DNA of 64,000 bases from DATFNI01 sp963787205 (GTDB lineage Bacteria > Bacteroidota > Rhodothermia > Balneolales > DATFMH01): contig CAWBCD010000031.1 in assembly GCA_963787205.1 (NCBI GenBank), positions 27,478 to 91,477 of the forward strand, written 5' to 3'. Shown here piece after piece: positions 1 through 9,666 of the stretch. The stretch's first letter is position 1. The number at the start of each line of letters is the position of its first letter. A program made the position numbers and the translations under genes. The notes beneath the pieces were generated by a model. It was not told the DNA's origin, did no database searches, and saw nothing but the letters and a program-made list of their open reading frames with translations.

Positions 1-1470
1 CAACTTAGCTCGTACGCGAGTACCGGTAATTTCAACGATCTCCAGGAAGTGACCTCCGACGAGGAGGTGATTCCTCAAAGAGGATCTGACTGGTATGACA
101 ACGGGACGCACGTGTCACTGCAGCAGCATACCTGGGATGTTAAAGAACCGGACATCGACGGAGCCTGGACGTTCCTTTTTGGAGGGGTCAGCACGTGTAA
201 CCGCCTGATCTCCCAGTTTAACGATCTGACAGCCAGTGGCAGTGTTAGTTCAACGCAGGCAGCAACATATATCGCAGAGCTGAAGGTGATGAGGGCCTTT
301 TATTACTACTGGCTTCTCGACCTGTACGGAAATGTGCCGATCATTCGTAATTTCAAGACTGCTCCAAAGGCACCATTTCAGCCGAGTTCTAATTTCCAGA
401 CAGGCCGGGACAGCGTGTTTAATTTTGTGGAAAGCGAGATCAAGAACAATATTGGCCAGCTTTCCCGCAATGTGGACCAGACTACCTATGGCCGTATGGA
501 TGTTTGGGGAGCGCATTTCCTGCTGATGAAACTCTATCTTAATGCAAAAGTGTATACCGGTCAACCTCGTTGGCAGGATTGCATTAATCAGGCCGACTCA
601 ATCATCAACTCGGGCAAATTCAGTCTCGCTACCAACTTCTTCGACAACTTCACAACGAATGATCAGAATTCACCCGAATTTATTTTTGCTATCCCTTACG
701 ACCACGTTTACCTGCAGGGATTCGATTTTGTTCAGGGAACACTTCATTATCTGAGTCAGTTTACCTTTAACCTGACGCAACAGCCGTGGAATGGTTATGC
801 CACACTGGAGGATTTCTATAATTCCTTCCAGAGTAATGATGTGCGCAAGAAGGGATTCCTGGTTGGATATCAAAAAAGTTCGACCGGACAATACCTGATT
901 GACAACTCCTCCTCTCCGGGTTCACCACATGGAGACACCCTTTACTTTACGCCTCAAATCAATGAATTATACCCGAATGCATGGCGTGAGGCAGGGGCCC
1001 GTTTCCATAAATTTGAATATGCACTGGGTTCCACGAATAACCTGGATAATGACTTCCCGGTATTCCGCTATACCGATGTGCTGATGACCAAGGCTGAGGC
1101 TATGTGGCGTCTGGCCGGTGCCACTGACACTTACTCAAATGCGGATGCACTGAACCTGGTCAATATGATTCGGGAACGCGCCGGTCTGGCTGATTATACC
1201 TCGCTTGATGCATACAAGTTTCTGATGGAACGAGGCCATGAATTCTATACAGAAATGTGGCGCCGCCAGGACCTGATTCGTTTCAAAGGCGGGTTGCATT
1301 ACCATTATGACAGCAATGACGTGCAGGGTGCTGCATATGCTGCTGGCCCTACGGCCTTCAACGACGCGTGGTGGTCTAAGCCCGTAGACGGTGCTGACCA
1401 TAACGTCTTCCCTATACCGTTCAACGAAATGCAGGCTAACGGTAACCTGGTTCAGAATCCTGGATACTAG
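1..1470 (+). CDS. RagB/SusD-family outer-membrane nutrient-binding lipoprotein (5' end outside window)
   Basis: SusD proteins are surface lipoproteins that bind glycans and pass them to a SusC TonB-dependent transporter. The reading frame is open from base 1, so the gene begins upstream and its signal peptide and probably about 50 residues are missing. The visible ~490 residues contain the usual SusD features: an early T-S-D-E-E-V-I-P-Q-R-G segment followed by W-Y-D-N-G, helix-rich TPR-like repeats, a C-terminal M-x-E-R-G-H-E-F-Y-x-E segment (MERGHEFYTEMWRRQDLIRF) and the terminal F-P-I-P-x-x-E-M-x-A-N motif. A GTG at 49 lies inside the gene and should not be taken as its start. A strong terminator follows, so the FG-GAP genes downstream are probably transcribed separately. 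A susC partner is expected just upstream of the window (inference). Confidence 0.9.
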   Translation, partial: QLSSYASTGNFNDLQEVTSDEEVIPQRGSDWYDNGTHVSLQQHTWDVKEPDIDGAWTFLFGGVSTCNRLISQFNDLTASGSVSSTQAATYIAELKVMRAFYYYWLLDLYGNVPIIRNFKTAPKAPFQPSSNFQTGRDSVFNFVESEIKNNIGQLSRNVDQTTYGRMDVWGAHFLLMKLYLNAKVYTGQPRWQDCINQADSIINSGKFSLATNFFDNFTTNDQNSPEFIFAIPYDHVYLQGFDFVQGTLHYLSQFTFNLTQQPWNGYATLEDFYNSFQSNDVRKKGFLVGYQKSSTGQYLIDNSSSPGSPHGDTLYFTPQINELYPNAWREAGARFHKFEYALGSTNNLDNDFPVFRYTDVLMTKAEAMWRLAGATDTYSNADALNLVNMIRERAGLADYTSLDAYKFLMERGHEFYTEMWRRQDLIRFKGGLHYHYDSNDVQGAAYAAGPTAFNDAWWSKPVDGADHNVFPIPFNEMQANGNLVQNPGY

Positions 1471-1498
1471 ATCTGAATCATTATTCGAGATCTGAATT

Positions 1499-1540
1499 GA
1501 AGTCCGGTTCCGGTTGACAGGGACCGGGCTTCTTTTTTTT
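1499..1540 (+). terminator. Intrinsic terminator after susD
   Basis: A 13-bp stem (1499-1511 with 1520-1532, including G-U pairs) encloses an 8-nt loop and is followed directly by eight T residues (1533-1540). It lies 28 bases after the susD stop codon. Confidence 0.85.
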
Positions 1541-1854
1541 CATATTCTGAGATTAGCCGGCCTCCCATTAAGTTGCCCTGAAGAACGTGGTTTAACTTCA
1601 TCAGATCCAAAGTGAGTAAGGGATAAGTCACCACACTGCAACTACAACAGAAATGTTTAACAAGAATCAGCATCTGGCAGACTTTTTTTGCTTTAAAACA
1701 GTGGAAAATCTCTTCATCTGTTCCTGATTTACTATATATTGACACCCTAGACTGACAAGTCTCACGTCGTTTTTTACCTGAGCATAGGCTATTTTCATTG
1801 AACAGATTATTAAAAAGCCTGAGTCGGTTGGTTTTGGGCGTACGGGTTTGGCGC
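1541..1854. other. Intergenic stretch before the first FG-GAP gene
   Basis: About 310 bases between the susD terminator and the preferred ATG at 1855. It should hold the promoter of the FG-GAP gene run, but no convincing promoter, RNA or small gene was recognised. Confidence 0.4.
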
Positions 1855-4800
1855 ATGCGTAAGTTATCCGCTATGTTGCTTCTGGTATTGCTGGCAGCCT
1901 GCTCGCAAAAGAAAGAAATTCGAAGCGGTACCCATTTGTTTTCACTGCTTCCGCCAGACAGCACTGGTATTCGGTTTATCAATAAGGTAAAGGACAGTAA
2001 GGACCTCAACATTGTTAATTACCTGTATTTCTATGATGGCGGTGGTGTAGCTGCAGGTGATGTAAACAATGACGGATTGCCTGATCTGTTTTTCACTTCC
2101 AATCTTGGGAAAAGTCATTTGTATCTGAACAAGGGACATTTTCATTTTCAGGACATCACTGATGAAGCGGGTGTCGGCGGTTCACCGGGAGCATGGACGA
2201 CCGGAGTCACCATGGCCGATGTGAACGGCGATGGACTGCTGGATATCTACGTATGCCGTGTCAATTACCGGGATAAAAAGGGAGCCAACGAGTTATTCAT
2301 TAACCAGGGTGTCGGCAAAGATGGAGTGCCTCATTTTAAGGAAGAAGCGGCGCGTTACGGATTAAATTTTAAAGGATATTCAAAACAGGCTGTCTTTTTT
2401 GACTTTGATGGTGACGGTGACCTGGATATGTACCTCGTCAATCATTCCATCCATACTAAAGCATCATTTGCTCCCATATCCCAGCGGGAAGTACCGGATC
2501 TGCAGGCCGGCGACCGGCTCTATCGCAACGATAACGGCCATTTTGTTAATGTATCAAAACAGGCAGGTATTTACAGCAGCGCACTTGGGTATGGGCTGGC
2601 AGTTTCCGTGGCAGATCTGAATAATGACGGATGGCCGGACATATACGTATCCAATGATTTTCATGAAAATGATTATCTATACTATAATAATGGCAATGGA
2701 ACGTTTTCCGAGGGATTGGAAAAATCAATGGGCCATACCAGCCGTGCCTCAATGGGCAATGATATTGGCGATATTAACAACGACGGTAAACCGGACATCG
2801 TTGTTGCTGATATGCTGCCCGACCAGGAATCGGCACTGAAACGATCTGCCGTACCCATGCCATATGCTTCGGCGCAGGCCAAGTTGTCATACGGGTACTA
2901 TTATCAGTATACACGGAATACGCTGCAATTGAACAGGGGAGACGATCCGTCGAATGGAATGGCATTGTTCAGCGATATTTCACCTCTTGCGGGTGTTGAA
3001 GCCACTGACTGGAGTTGGGCACCGCTCCTGTGTGACCTGAATAACGATGGATGGCAGGATCTGTTTATAACCAGCGGCATTCAGCACCGACCCAACGACA
3101 TGGATTATCTTACCCGGTTGACTAACGTAAACTCACAAAGTGACCAAACGGGCGGGGATGAACCGAGCGACCTGGAATTGATCAGTTGGATGCCAAAAGC
3201 ACCGTTACCTAATCACGCGTTTGCAAATAATGGGAACCTGACATTTACAGATAAATCAAAAAAATGGGGACTTAATTATCGCGGGTATTCGAACGGAGCG
3301 GCTTACGTAGATTTAAACAATGATGGGGCGCTGGATCTGGTGGTAAATGAAGTCAACGGACCTCCACTTGTCTATCGTAATAATGCGGACAAACTACCCA
3401 ATCATCACTATTTGAGAGTGAAACTGGTTGGGACCGGCATGAATACACTGGGTATTGGTTCCAAGGTTTACGTGTACAGCGACGGCAGAGAATTTTTCAG
3501 GTATGAGATGCTGACCCGCGGCTTTGAATCGTCTGTTGATCCCATCATGCATTTTGGTCTTGGAGACATAACCACGATCGATTCCCTGCGCGTGATATGG
3601 CCTGACAGAAGGACTCAAAAACTGGAAAACATTGCTGACGATACAGAAATCATCCTGAAGCAAAGTGATGCTCACGATCTATGGCATTATCCTCAGAAGC
3701 AATCAGCGGTCAGCGGTCTGCGGTCAGCCAGGCATCGAACATCATTCACGAACTCCCTTCTCAAAAGAGTCAGGGGTGACCTGGGGATTCATTTTCGGCA
3801 CCGGGAGGATCACTATGTGGATTTTCAGGATGAACCCCTGATGCCACATATGTTGTCGCGGGAAGGACCCAAAATCGCAGTGGCAGACGTGAATGGCGAT
3901 GGTCTGCAGGATTTCTACATTGGGGGTGCCCGCGGACAGGCAGGAGCACTCTATCTTCAGCAGAAAAACGGACGTTTTATCAAAGCCAATGAGCCGGCTT
4001 TCCAACTGGACCGGAACAGCGAAGACATCGGCGCCACGTTTTTTGATGCCAACGGTGATGGTTACCCGGATCTGTATGTGGTGAGCGGGGGAAACGAATA
4101 TCCGGGTGCGGCTGGTCCCATGCTGGATCGCCTGTATCTGAATGACGGGAAGGGCCACTTTCACAAAACAGAAGGATATCTTCCTTACATTTATGCCAAT
4201 GGATCCTGTGTGGCAGCAGCCGATTTTGACAGAGACGGCGATCAGGATTTATTTGTTGGAAGTCGTTCACTACCGGGACAGTACGGGGCAACGCCTAAAA
4301 ATTATCTCCTTCAAAATGATGGCACAGGTCATTTCAGGGATGTCACAGATTCACTGGCTCCCGGCTTGAGACGAATTGGTATGGTTACAGATGCGGTATG
4401 GACTGATTATGATGGTGACGGATGGCCGGATTTGATTATCGTGGGCGAATGGATGCCAATAACCGTCTTTCATAACGAGAAGGGGCACCTTGTGAATGTT
4501 ACAAAACAAGTGGGCCTCGACAGCACCAATGGCTGGTGGAACACAATCATGGCCGGTGATTTTAACGGGGATGGGAAGGTGGATTTTCTGGCTGGAAATC
4601 TAGGACTTAATTCCGTGTTACATGCGTCTCGTAAGTATCCCCTTAAGTTATATCTCGGTGATTTTGATCATAATGGAATAAAAGATCCAATTATCACGTA
4701 TTACAAAAACGGTAAAGAGTACCCGCTGGCCAGCCGTGATCAGTTCCTTGCACAGATGCCATCGCTCGCGAATCGTTTCCCGAACTATGCCTCGTATGCC

Positions 4801-5361
4801 GGTAAGACGATCGACCAGATATTCCCGCGGAAGCAGCTTGATTCAGCATTAGTAAAATCCGTTTACACGTTTGCATCCAGTTATATTGAAAATATGGGAC
4901 TTCGCCCACCGGAGGATACCCTTAAAGAGCGTGGAGATCGAAGGGCTTCGGCCCACGAAGATGGGAATGGGACATTCACAGTTCATGCTTTGCCAATGAC
5001 GGCACAATTCAGCCCGATTTATGCATTTTTAGAAACCGCACTTGGTAAAGGGTATAACGAGTATATCCTCTCAGCCGGTAATATGGATGGTGTAAATCCG
5101 CGACAAGGCCGTTACGATGCCGGGTATGGATTGGTGCTGAAAGATGAGTATTTCCACCATGCTTCATCAGACTCTGGTCGGTTGAAAGGACCTGACTTAC
5201 AAAAGACTAAAAGAGAGGCTGGTTTCAAGCCTTTGTCGTTACAAAAGAGTGGCTTCATTGTAAGGGGTGATGTGCGTAGTCTGAAATTACTGAAAAGACC
5301 TGCGGACACGCTTATCATTGTTGGCAGAAACAATGATTCACTCAGGGTTTTTAAATTCTAA
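1855..5361 (+). CDS. Giant FG-GAP/VCBS-repeat lipoprotein with ASPIC/UnbV domain
   Basis: A 1168-aa secreted lipoprotein of the CRTAC1/UnbV type. The ATG at 1855 is preferred over an upstream TTG at 1798 because it gives a clean lipoprotein signal peptide with lipobox L-A-A-C at residues 13-16. Many EF-hand-like FG-GAP calcium motifs (D-x-N-x-D-G-x-x-D) form one propeller-like block before an ASPIC/UnbV domain at about residues 515-600 and a second block after it. It resembles the proteins at 6049 and 9667 throughout, but the last FG-GAP motif near the C terminus, clear in both of those, is degenerate here. A heptad DNA repeat inside the gene adds an S-A-V-S-G-L-R-S linker-like stretch. Function is unknown. 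Family knowledge and the SusD neighbour suggest a surface role in binding or processing glycans or proteins (inference). Confidence 0.85.
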   Translation: MRKLSAMLLLVLLAACSQKKEIRSGTHLFSLLPPDSTGIRFINKVKDSKDLNIVNYLYFYDGGGVAAGDVNNDGLPDLFFTSNLGKSHLYLNKGHFHFQDITDEAGVGGSPGAWTTGVTMADVNGDGLLDIYVCRVNYRDKKGANELFINQGVGKDGVPHFKEEAARYGLNFKGYSKQAVFFDFDGDGDLDMYLVNHSIHTKASFAPISQREVPDLQAGDRLYRNDNGHFVNVSKQAGIYSSALGYGLAVSVADLNNDGWPDIYVSNDFHENDYLYYNNGNGTFSEGLEKSMGHTSRASMGNDIGDINNDGKPDIVVADMLPDQESALKRSAVPMPYASAQAKLSYGYYYQYTRNTLQLNRGDDPSNGMALFSDISPLAGVEATDWSWAPLLCDLNNDGWQDLFITSGIQHRPNDMDYLTRLTNVNSQSDQTGGDEPSDLELISWMPKAPLPNHAFANNGNLTFTDKSKKWGLNYRGYSNGAAYVDLNNDGALDLVVNEVNGPPLVYRNNADKLPNHHYLRVKLVGTGMNTLGIGSKVYVYSDGREFFRYEMLTRGFESSVDPIMHFGLGDITTIDSLRVIWPDRRTQKLENIADDTEIILKQSDAHDLWHYPQKQSAVSGLRSARHRTSFTNSLLKRVRGDLGIHFRHREDHYVDFQDEPLMPHMLSREGPKIAVADVNGDGLQDFYIGGARGQAGALYLQQKNGRFIKANEPAFQLDRNSEDIGATFFDANGDGYPDLYVVSGGNEYPGAAGPMLDRLYLNDGKGHFHKTEGYLPYIYANGSCVAAADFDRDGDQDLFVGSRSLPGQYGATPKNYLLQNDGTGHFRDVTDSLAPGLRRIGMVTDAVWTDYDGDGWPDLIIVGEWMPITVFHNEKGHLVNVTKQVGLDSTNGWWNTIMAGDFNGDGKVDFLAGNLGLNSVLHASRKYPLKLYLGDFDHNGIKDPIITYYKNGKEYPLASRDQFLAQMPSLANRFPNYASYAGKTIDQIFPRKQLDSALVKSVYTFASSYIENMGLRPPEDTLKERGDRRASAHEDGNGTFTVHALPMTAQFSPIYAFLETALGKGYNEYILSAGNMDGVNPRQGRYDAGYGLVLKDEYFHHASSDSGRLKGPDLQKTKREAGFKPLSLQKSGFIVRGDVRSLKLLKRPADTLIIVGRNNDSLRVFKF
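3704..3731 (+). repeat. Tandem heptad repeat inside a coding region
   Basis: CAGCGGT occurs twice (3704-3710, 3711-3717), then CTGCGGT (3718-3724) and the start of a fourth unit. Three units equal seven codons, so the reading frame is kept. A degenerate relative (GCTGACC-GCTGAGA-GCTAACA) lies between genes near 9610. Confidence 0.7.
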
Positions 5362-5373
5362 CACAAGTAAAAA

Positions 5374-5997
5374 ATGAGAAGAAAGCGATTTGGTAACCAA
5401 ATTTGGGTATTGCTACTCTTGTTAACGCTCGCCGGCTGTGCAAAAAAATCTCATTACCAACAGGTGGTTGATCGTGAACTGGCTTCCGGCGTTAAGCATA
5501 ATCGCCTGTTCCTTGGTTTTACTTTAGGCATGACTAAAAAAGAGTTTTATGCCCATGCCTGGGAGCTAAACAAAAAACATTTATTAACGGCCGGTGGTGG
5601 TAATCTCTCGATAAGGTACAATCTTGACAGCCTGAAAATGCCGGCCAAGATGAATTTTTATCCCGAGTTTTATCATGATAAAGTGTCCCTTATGAAGGTC
5701 GAAATATCATACTCTGGTTGGGCACCGTGGAACAGAAGTCTATATGCCGACAGTCTCGAACAAGACCTGATTCGCCTGTTCGGAAGATGGTATGGACCCG
5801 GATTTTTTAAGGTTAAGGGACCTGACAGCACGAGTGTCTACGTAAAGATAGACGGCAACCGGCAAATCGCAATGAAGCCGACATTCAACCAGGCAGCTGT
5901 TAAGGTGCTGTTCTCCGATTTGAAGGTAGAACATGAGATAAAACAAGAGAATCGATCAAAGTCTTCTCTCTGGAGCAAGTTCAAGTCGCTCTTTTAA
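5374..5997 (+). CDS. Small predicted lipoprotein of unknown function
   Basis: A 207-aa protein starting at ATG 5374, 12 bases after the stop of the preceding FG-GAP gene, so probably in the same operon. The N terminus is positively charged (M-R-R-K-R), then hydrophobic, ending in lipobox L-A-G-C at about residues 20-23. The mature part has a G-M-T-K-K-E-F segment seen in many small periplasmic proteins, and a lysine/serine-rich C-terminal tail. No known domain was recognised. It separates two giant FG-GAP lipoproteins and may act with them at the outer membrane (inference). Confidence 0.75.
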   Translation: MRRKRFGNQIWVLLLLLTLAGCAKKSHYQQVVDRELASGVKHNRLFLGFTLGMTKKEFYAHAWELNKKHLLTAGGGNLSIRYNLDSLKMPAKMNFYPEFYHDKVSLMKVEISYSGWAPWNRSLYADSLEQDLIRLFGRWYGPGFFKVKGPDSTSVYVKIDGNRQIAMKPTFNQAAVKVLFSDLKVEHEIKQENRSKSSLWSKFKSLF

Positions 5998-6048
5998 CCG
6001 GATGTTCGTTTTACAATCGCTGAAAAACATGGATAAAGGTAGTTTAAC

Positions 6049-9000
6049 ATGCTGAAAAAGTGGCCCGCCTGGCTGTTTTTGCTGTCGTTTATCCTTGTTA
6101 ACTGCAGTCACAAACAGAAGGTCAAGCGAACATTGTTTAGATTGTTGCCCGCTTCAAGAACCGGTGTAACATTCTCGAACAACCTGAAGCCAACCCCCAA
6201 GCTCAATACCTACACGTTCCGTAATTTTTACGATGGCGGTGGTGTGGCGTTGGCGGACGTTAATAATGACGGTCTGATTGACATCTATTTCACGGGTAAT
6301 AACGTAGGGAACCGGTTATACCTGAATAAGGGGAATTTTCATTTTGAGGATGTTACTAAAGAAGCCGGCGTGGGCTGCGACAGCCTGTGGTCGACGGGCG
6401 CTACATTTGTAGATGTGAATGGTGATGGCCTGCCCGACTTATTTGTATGTATCTCGGGACCTCCCGGAGGCAAAGATCGCCACAATATGCTGTTCATCAA
6501 CCAGGGAGTTGGCAAGGATGGTGTTCCCCGTTTTAAAGACGAGTCGGTTAAATATGGATTGGCGCTTTCCGGCCTGTCAATGCAGGCTTCCTTTTTCGAT
6601 TATGATGGCGACGGCGACCTGGATATGTATCTGCTAAATAACCCGATTCGTTCGGTTATCAATTTTTCGGAAAAAACGGGGTCGCAGCGCAAGATACCCG
6701 ATCCATTGGGCGGTAATAAATTATACAGAAACGACAATGGCCATTTTGTTGATGTAACGCAGAAAGCCGGGATTTACAGCAGTATCATCGGTTTCGGGCT
6801 AGGGGTCAGCGTAAGCGATGTCAATCGTGACGGCTGGCCCGACATCTACATATCCAACGATTTCTTCGAACGGGATTACCTGTACCTGAACAACCATGAC
6901 GGCACGTTCCGGGAAGTGCTGCCAAAGGAGATGCAAGGGACAAGTCTGAGTTCAATGGGGGCCGACATTGCGGACGTTAATAATGACGGCTGGCCGGACG
7001 TGTTTGCCACCGACATGCTGCCGCAGAATGAAGCGAGATACAGAACAAAGACATCCATCCAGAGCTGGAAAGAATACCAGGAAAATATAAAAAAGGGGTA
7101 TTACTACCAGTTCACACGGAATACGTTGCAACTGAATAACGGTGACGGAACTTACAGTGAAATCGGACGTCTTGCCGGAGTGGATGCCACCGACTGGAGC
7201 TGGGGTGCCCTCATGTTCGACATGGACAATGCTGGTTTCAACGACATCTTTGTCGCCAACGGCATTTACAGGGATCTGTTGGATCAGGATTATACACATA
7301 CCATGTCGAATCCAAGGGCGATGATGCATATTCTGAAGAATAAAACCACGGGCATATTGAAACTGATAAAACTTATGCCCAGCGAACCCATTTCGAATTA
7401 TGCGTTTCATAACAATGGCGATCTGACCTTCTCTGATTCATCAGAGGCCTGGGGTTTTGCCCGGCCGGATTTCTCCAATGGGGCGGCCTATGGGGATCTG
7501 AATAATGACGGGGCCATGGATTTGGTGGTTAACAATGCAAATATGCCGGCATCCATCTACGAAAATAGGTCCCCCAAACTACGTCCGGACAACCACTGGC
7601 TGACTGTGATTCTTAAAGGCGATCCACCTAATACAGGTGCGATCGGCGCAGAAGTCACCTTGTGGCATAATGGTCAGCAGCAATATCGCTACGAAATGCC
7701 TACCCGTGGCTTTGAGTCGTGCAGCGACCCTCGTCTGCATTTTGGCCTGGGCAGGACTGACGCGATAGATTCTCTTCAGGTTCGCTGGCCTAACGGACAG
7801 CTGAGTGATCTGTATCACACTACAGCAGATCAGTTTCTTACGATCCGGCAAAAAGATGCTCCACCGGCCGGATCGCTGCGCTGGTATCACCCTGACTCCA
7901 GACCTGACGTCCGAACCCTGCTTAGTGATGTGACTAAAAAGTCGGGCGTTAATTGGTCGCATCATGAAGATAATTTTAATGATTTCACACGGAATCCGCT
8001 TCTTTTTCAGATGCGTTCTGATGAAGGTCCGAAGATTTGTGTTGGCGACGTAAACGGGGACGGAAGACAAGATTTTTATGTTGGTGGTGCCAAAGGACAA
8101 GCAGGGGCCTTGTTCGTACAGCAGAAAGATGGCCGGTTTCGGATGATGAAGGAGCCGGCTTTTGAGAAGGACAAGCTCAGTGAAGATATCGGGTGCACTT
8201 TTTTTGATGCTGATGGAGATGGTGATATGGACCTCTATGTGGCCAGTGGAAGTGATGAATTCCCTTCCAGTTCACAGGCGTTGCTGGACCGTCTATATCT
8301 GAATGACGGACATGGTCATTTTACCCGATCTCCTGAGGAGTTGCCAACCACTCATTATGTTAGCTCATCGGTGGTCCGTGCGGCTGATTTCAACCACGAC
8401 GGGCGCCAGGATCTGTTTGTGGGCGAGCGGTTCAAACCGTTTGATTATGGTGCTCCGACAAACGGGTATCTGCTCGAAAACGAAGGCAACGGCAAATTCC
8501 GGAACGTGACTGCAAAATTAGCTCCAGGTCTCAAACACGACGGGATGATCACCGACGCTCAATGGTGTGATTATAACCATGATGGTTATCCGGACCTGGT
8601 TGTTGTCGGTGAATGGATGGGTATCCAGATCTGGCGCAATGACGGGGGACACGGATTCACAAATGTTACGAATGAACTAGGGCTGGACCACCTGAAAGGT
8701 TGGTGGAACGTGATCGCCAAAGGGGACCTGAATGATGATGGGCGGCCAGACTTTATAGTCGGAAACCTGGGGCTTAACAGTCGGTTGAAAGCCAGCCCAC
8801 AGCGACCGGTGCTTATGTATGTGGGCGATTTTAATGGAAACGGGCTGATCAAGCATATCCTGACAGCATACAACGGCAAGGAATCCTATCCGATGGTCCT
8901 GCGGCAAGATTTACTGCAGGAATTCCCAAAACTCAGAGACAAGTACCCGACATACAAGAGTTACCGGAACCAGAAGATTGGAGATATCTTTACACAGGAA

Positions 9001-9408
9001 CAGCTAAAAACAGCGATTGTCGACACAGCTGAGGAGTTTGCAAGCGTGGAATTGCTCAGTCAACCGGATGGTAAGTACAAAGTAATTCCATTGCCGATGC
9101 GTGCACAGTTTTCTCCGGTTTACGGAATAGCTATTACTGACGTAAATGGAGACGGGCATCAGGATGTGGTGCTTGGCGGCAACCAGTACCAGGTTAAACC
9201 TCAGTTGGGAAGATATGATGCAAGCTGGGGAGACGTATTGCTCGGTGACGGGAAAGGACACCTGCATTGGATAGGCTACAAGAAAAGCGGATTTCGCGTT
9301 CGCGGGCAAATTCGGGACATCAAACTGATTGACGGACCCGGTGGAATCCGTAGAATTTTGGTTGCTGTAAACAACGATAGCTTACGTGTTTTTAAGATAA
9401 GGAAGTAA
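6049..9408 (+). CDS. Giant FG-GAP/VCBS-repeat lipoprotein with ASPIC/UnbV domain (second copy)
   Basis: A 1119-aa lipoprotein. The signal peptide ends in lipobox L-V-N-C at about residues 16-19. A conserved N-F-Y-D-G-G-G-V-A-L motif (~residues 60-70) opens the first FG-GAP block, which contains repeated D-V-N-x-D-G-x-x-D loops. The ASPIC/UnbV domain spans about residues 515-600 (R-G-F-E-S, H-F-G-L-G and R-W-P-N-G motifs), and a second FG-GAP block follows. The C terminus ends in N-D-S-L-R-V-F-K, as in the genes before and after it. It is closest to the protein at 9667 and looks like the product of tandem duplication. About 50 bases separate it from the small lipoprotein gene, so cotranscription is likely. 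The ligand or substrate is unknown. Confidence 0.85.
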   Translation: MLKKWPAWLFLLSFILVNCSHKQKVKRTLFRLLPASRTGVTFSNNLKPTPKLNTYTFRNFYDGGGVALADVNNDGLIDIYFTGNNVGNRLYLNKGNFHFEDVTKEAGVGCDSLWSTGATFVDVNGDGLPDLFVCISGPPGGKDRHNMLFINQGVGKDGVPRFKDESVKYGLALSGLSMQASFFDYDGDGDLDMYLLNNPIRSVINFSEKTGSQRKIPDPLGGNKLYRNDNGHFVDVTQKAGIYSSIIGFGLGVSVSDVNRDGWPDIYISNDFFERDYLYLNNHDGTFREVLPKEMQGTSLSSMGADIADVNNDGWPDVFATDMLPQNEARYRTKTSIQSWKEYQENIKKGYYYQFTRNTLQLNNGDGTYSEIGRLAGVDATDWSWGALMFDMDNAGFNDIFVANGIYRDLLDQDYTHTMSNPRAMMHILKNKTTGILKLIKLMPSEPISNYAFHNNGDLTFSDSSEAWGFARPDFSNGAAYGDLNNDGAMDLVVNNANMPASIYENRSPKLRPDNHWLTVILKGDPPNTGAIGAEVTLWHNGQQQYRYEMPTRGFESCSDPRLHFGLGRTDAIDSLQVRWPNGQLSDLYHTTADQFLTIRQKDAPPAGSLRWYHPDSRPDVRTLLSDVTKKSGVNWSHHEDNFNDFTRNPLLFQMRSDEGPKICVGDVNGDGRQDFYVGGAKGQAGALFVQQKDGRFRMMKEPAFEKDKLSEDIGCTFFDADGDGDMDLYVASGSDEFPSSSQALLDRLYLNDGHGHFTRSPEELPTTHYVSSSVVRAADFNHDGRQDLFVGERFKPFDYGAPTNGYLLENEGNGKFRNVTAKLAPGLKHDGMITDAQWCDYNHDGYPDLVVVGEWMGIQIWRNDGGHGFTNVTNELGLDHLKGWWNVIAKGDLNDDGRPDFIVGNLGLNSRLKASPQRPVLMYVGDFNGNGLIKHILTAYNGKESYPMVLRQDLLQEFPKLRDKYPTYKSYRNQKIGDIFTQEQLKTAIVDTAEEFASVELLSQPDGKYKVIPLPMRAQFSPVYGIAITDVNGDGHQDVVLGGNQYQVKPQLGRYDASWGDVLLGDGKGHLHWIGYKKSGFRVRGQIRDIKLIDGPGGIRRILVAVNNDSLRVFKIRK

Positions 9409-9447
9409 GGAAATATGGCAATAAAGGGAGTTAAAGAAATGATAATA

Positions 9448-9482
9448 AGCGGTCAGACGGTTTCTAATCGTCAGATCGCTAT
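9448..9482. repeat. Dispersed GCGGTCAGACGG palindrome, copy 1
   Basis: Imperfect inverted repeat: AGCGGTCAGACG, a short spacer, then CGTCAGATCGCT. The same core recurs at 44881, 45991 and 56010. It lies in the 258-base gap between two FG-GAP genes, where nothing else was recognised except a degenerate heptad repeat near 9610. Confidence 0.6.
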
Positions 9483-9666
9483 AGGGCAAAACCGGAATAT
9501 TCCGACTTGCCGGCTACAAACTCCTCCATGGCGATGAGTGTTGGGAAATTACCGCAGTATATCCCGGGAAATTGACAATGGACAACAAACTACTGACGAA
9601 AAGCTGGTGGCTGACCGCTGAGAGCTAACAGCAATTCAGCATGTAACTACATTCAAAGATCGAGAA

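Noticed and set aside
1467..2012. 181-codon frame on the minus strand
   Set aside because: It covers the susD terminator and the start of the FG-GAP gene, has no recognisable family and no ribosome site; it is a shadow.
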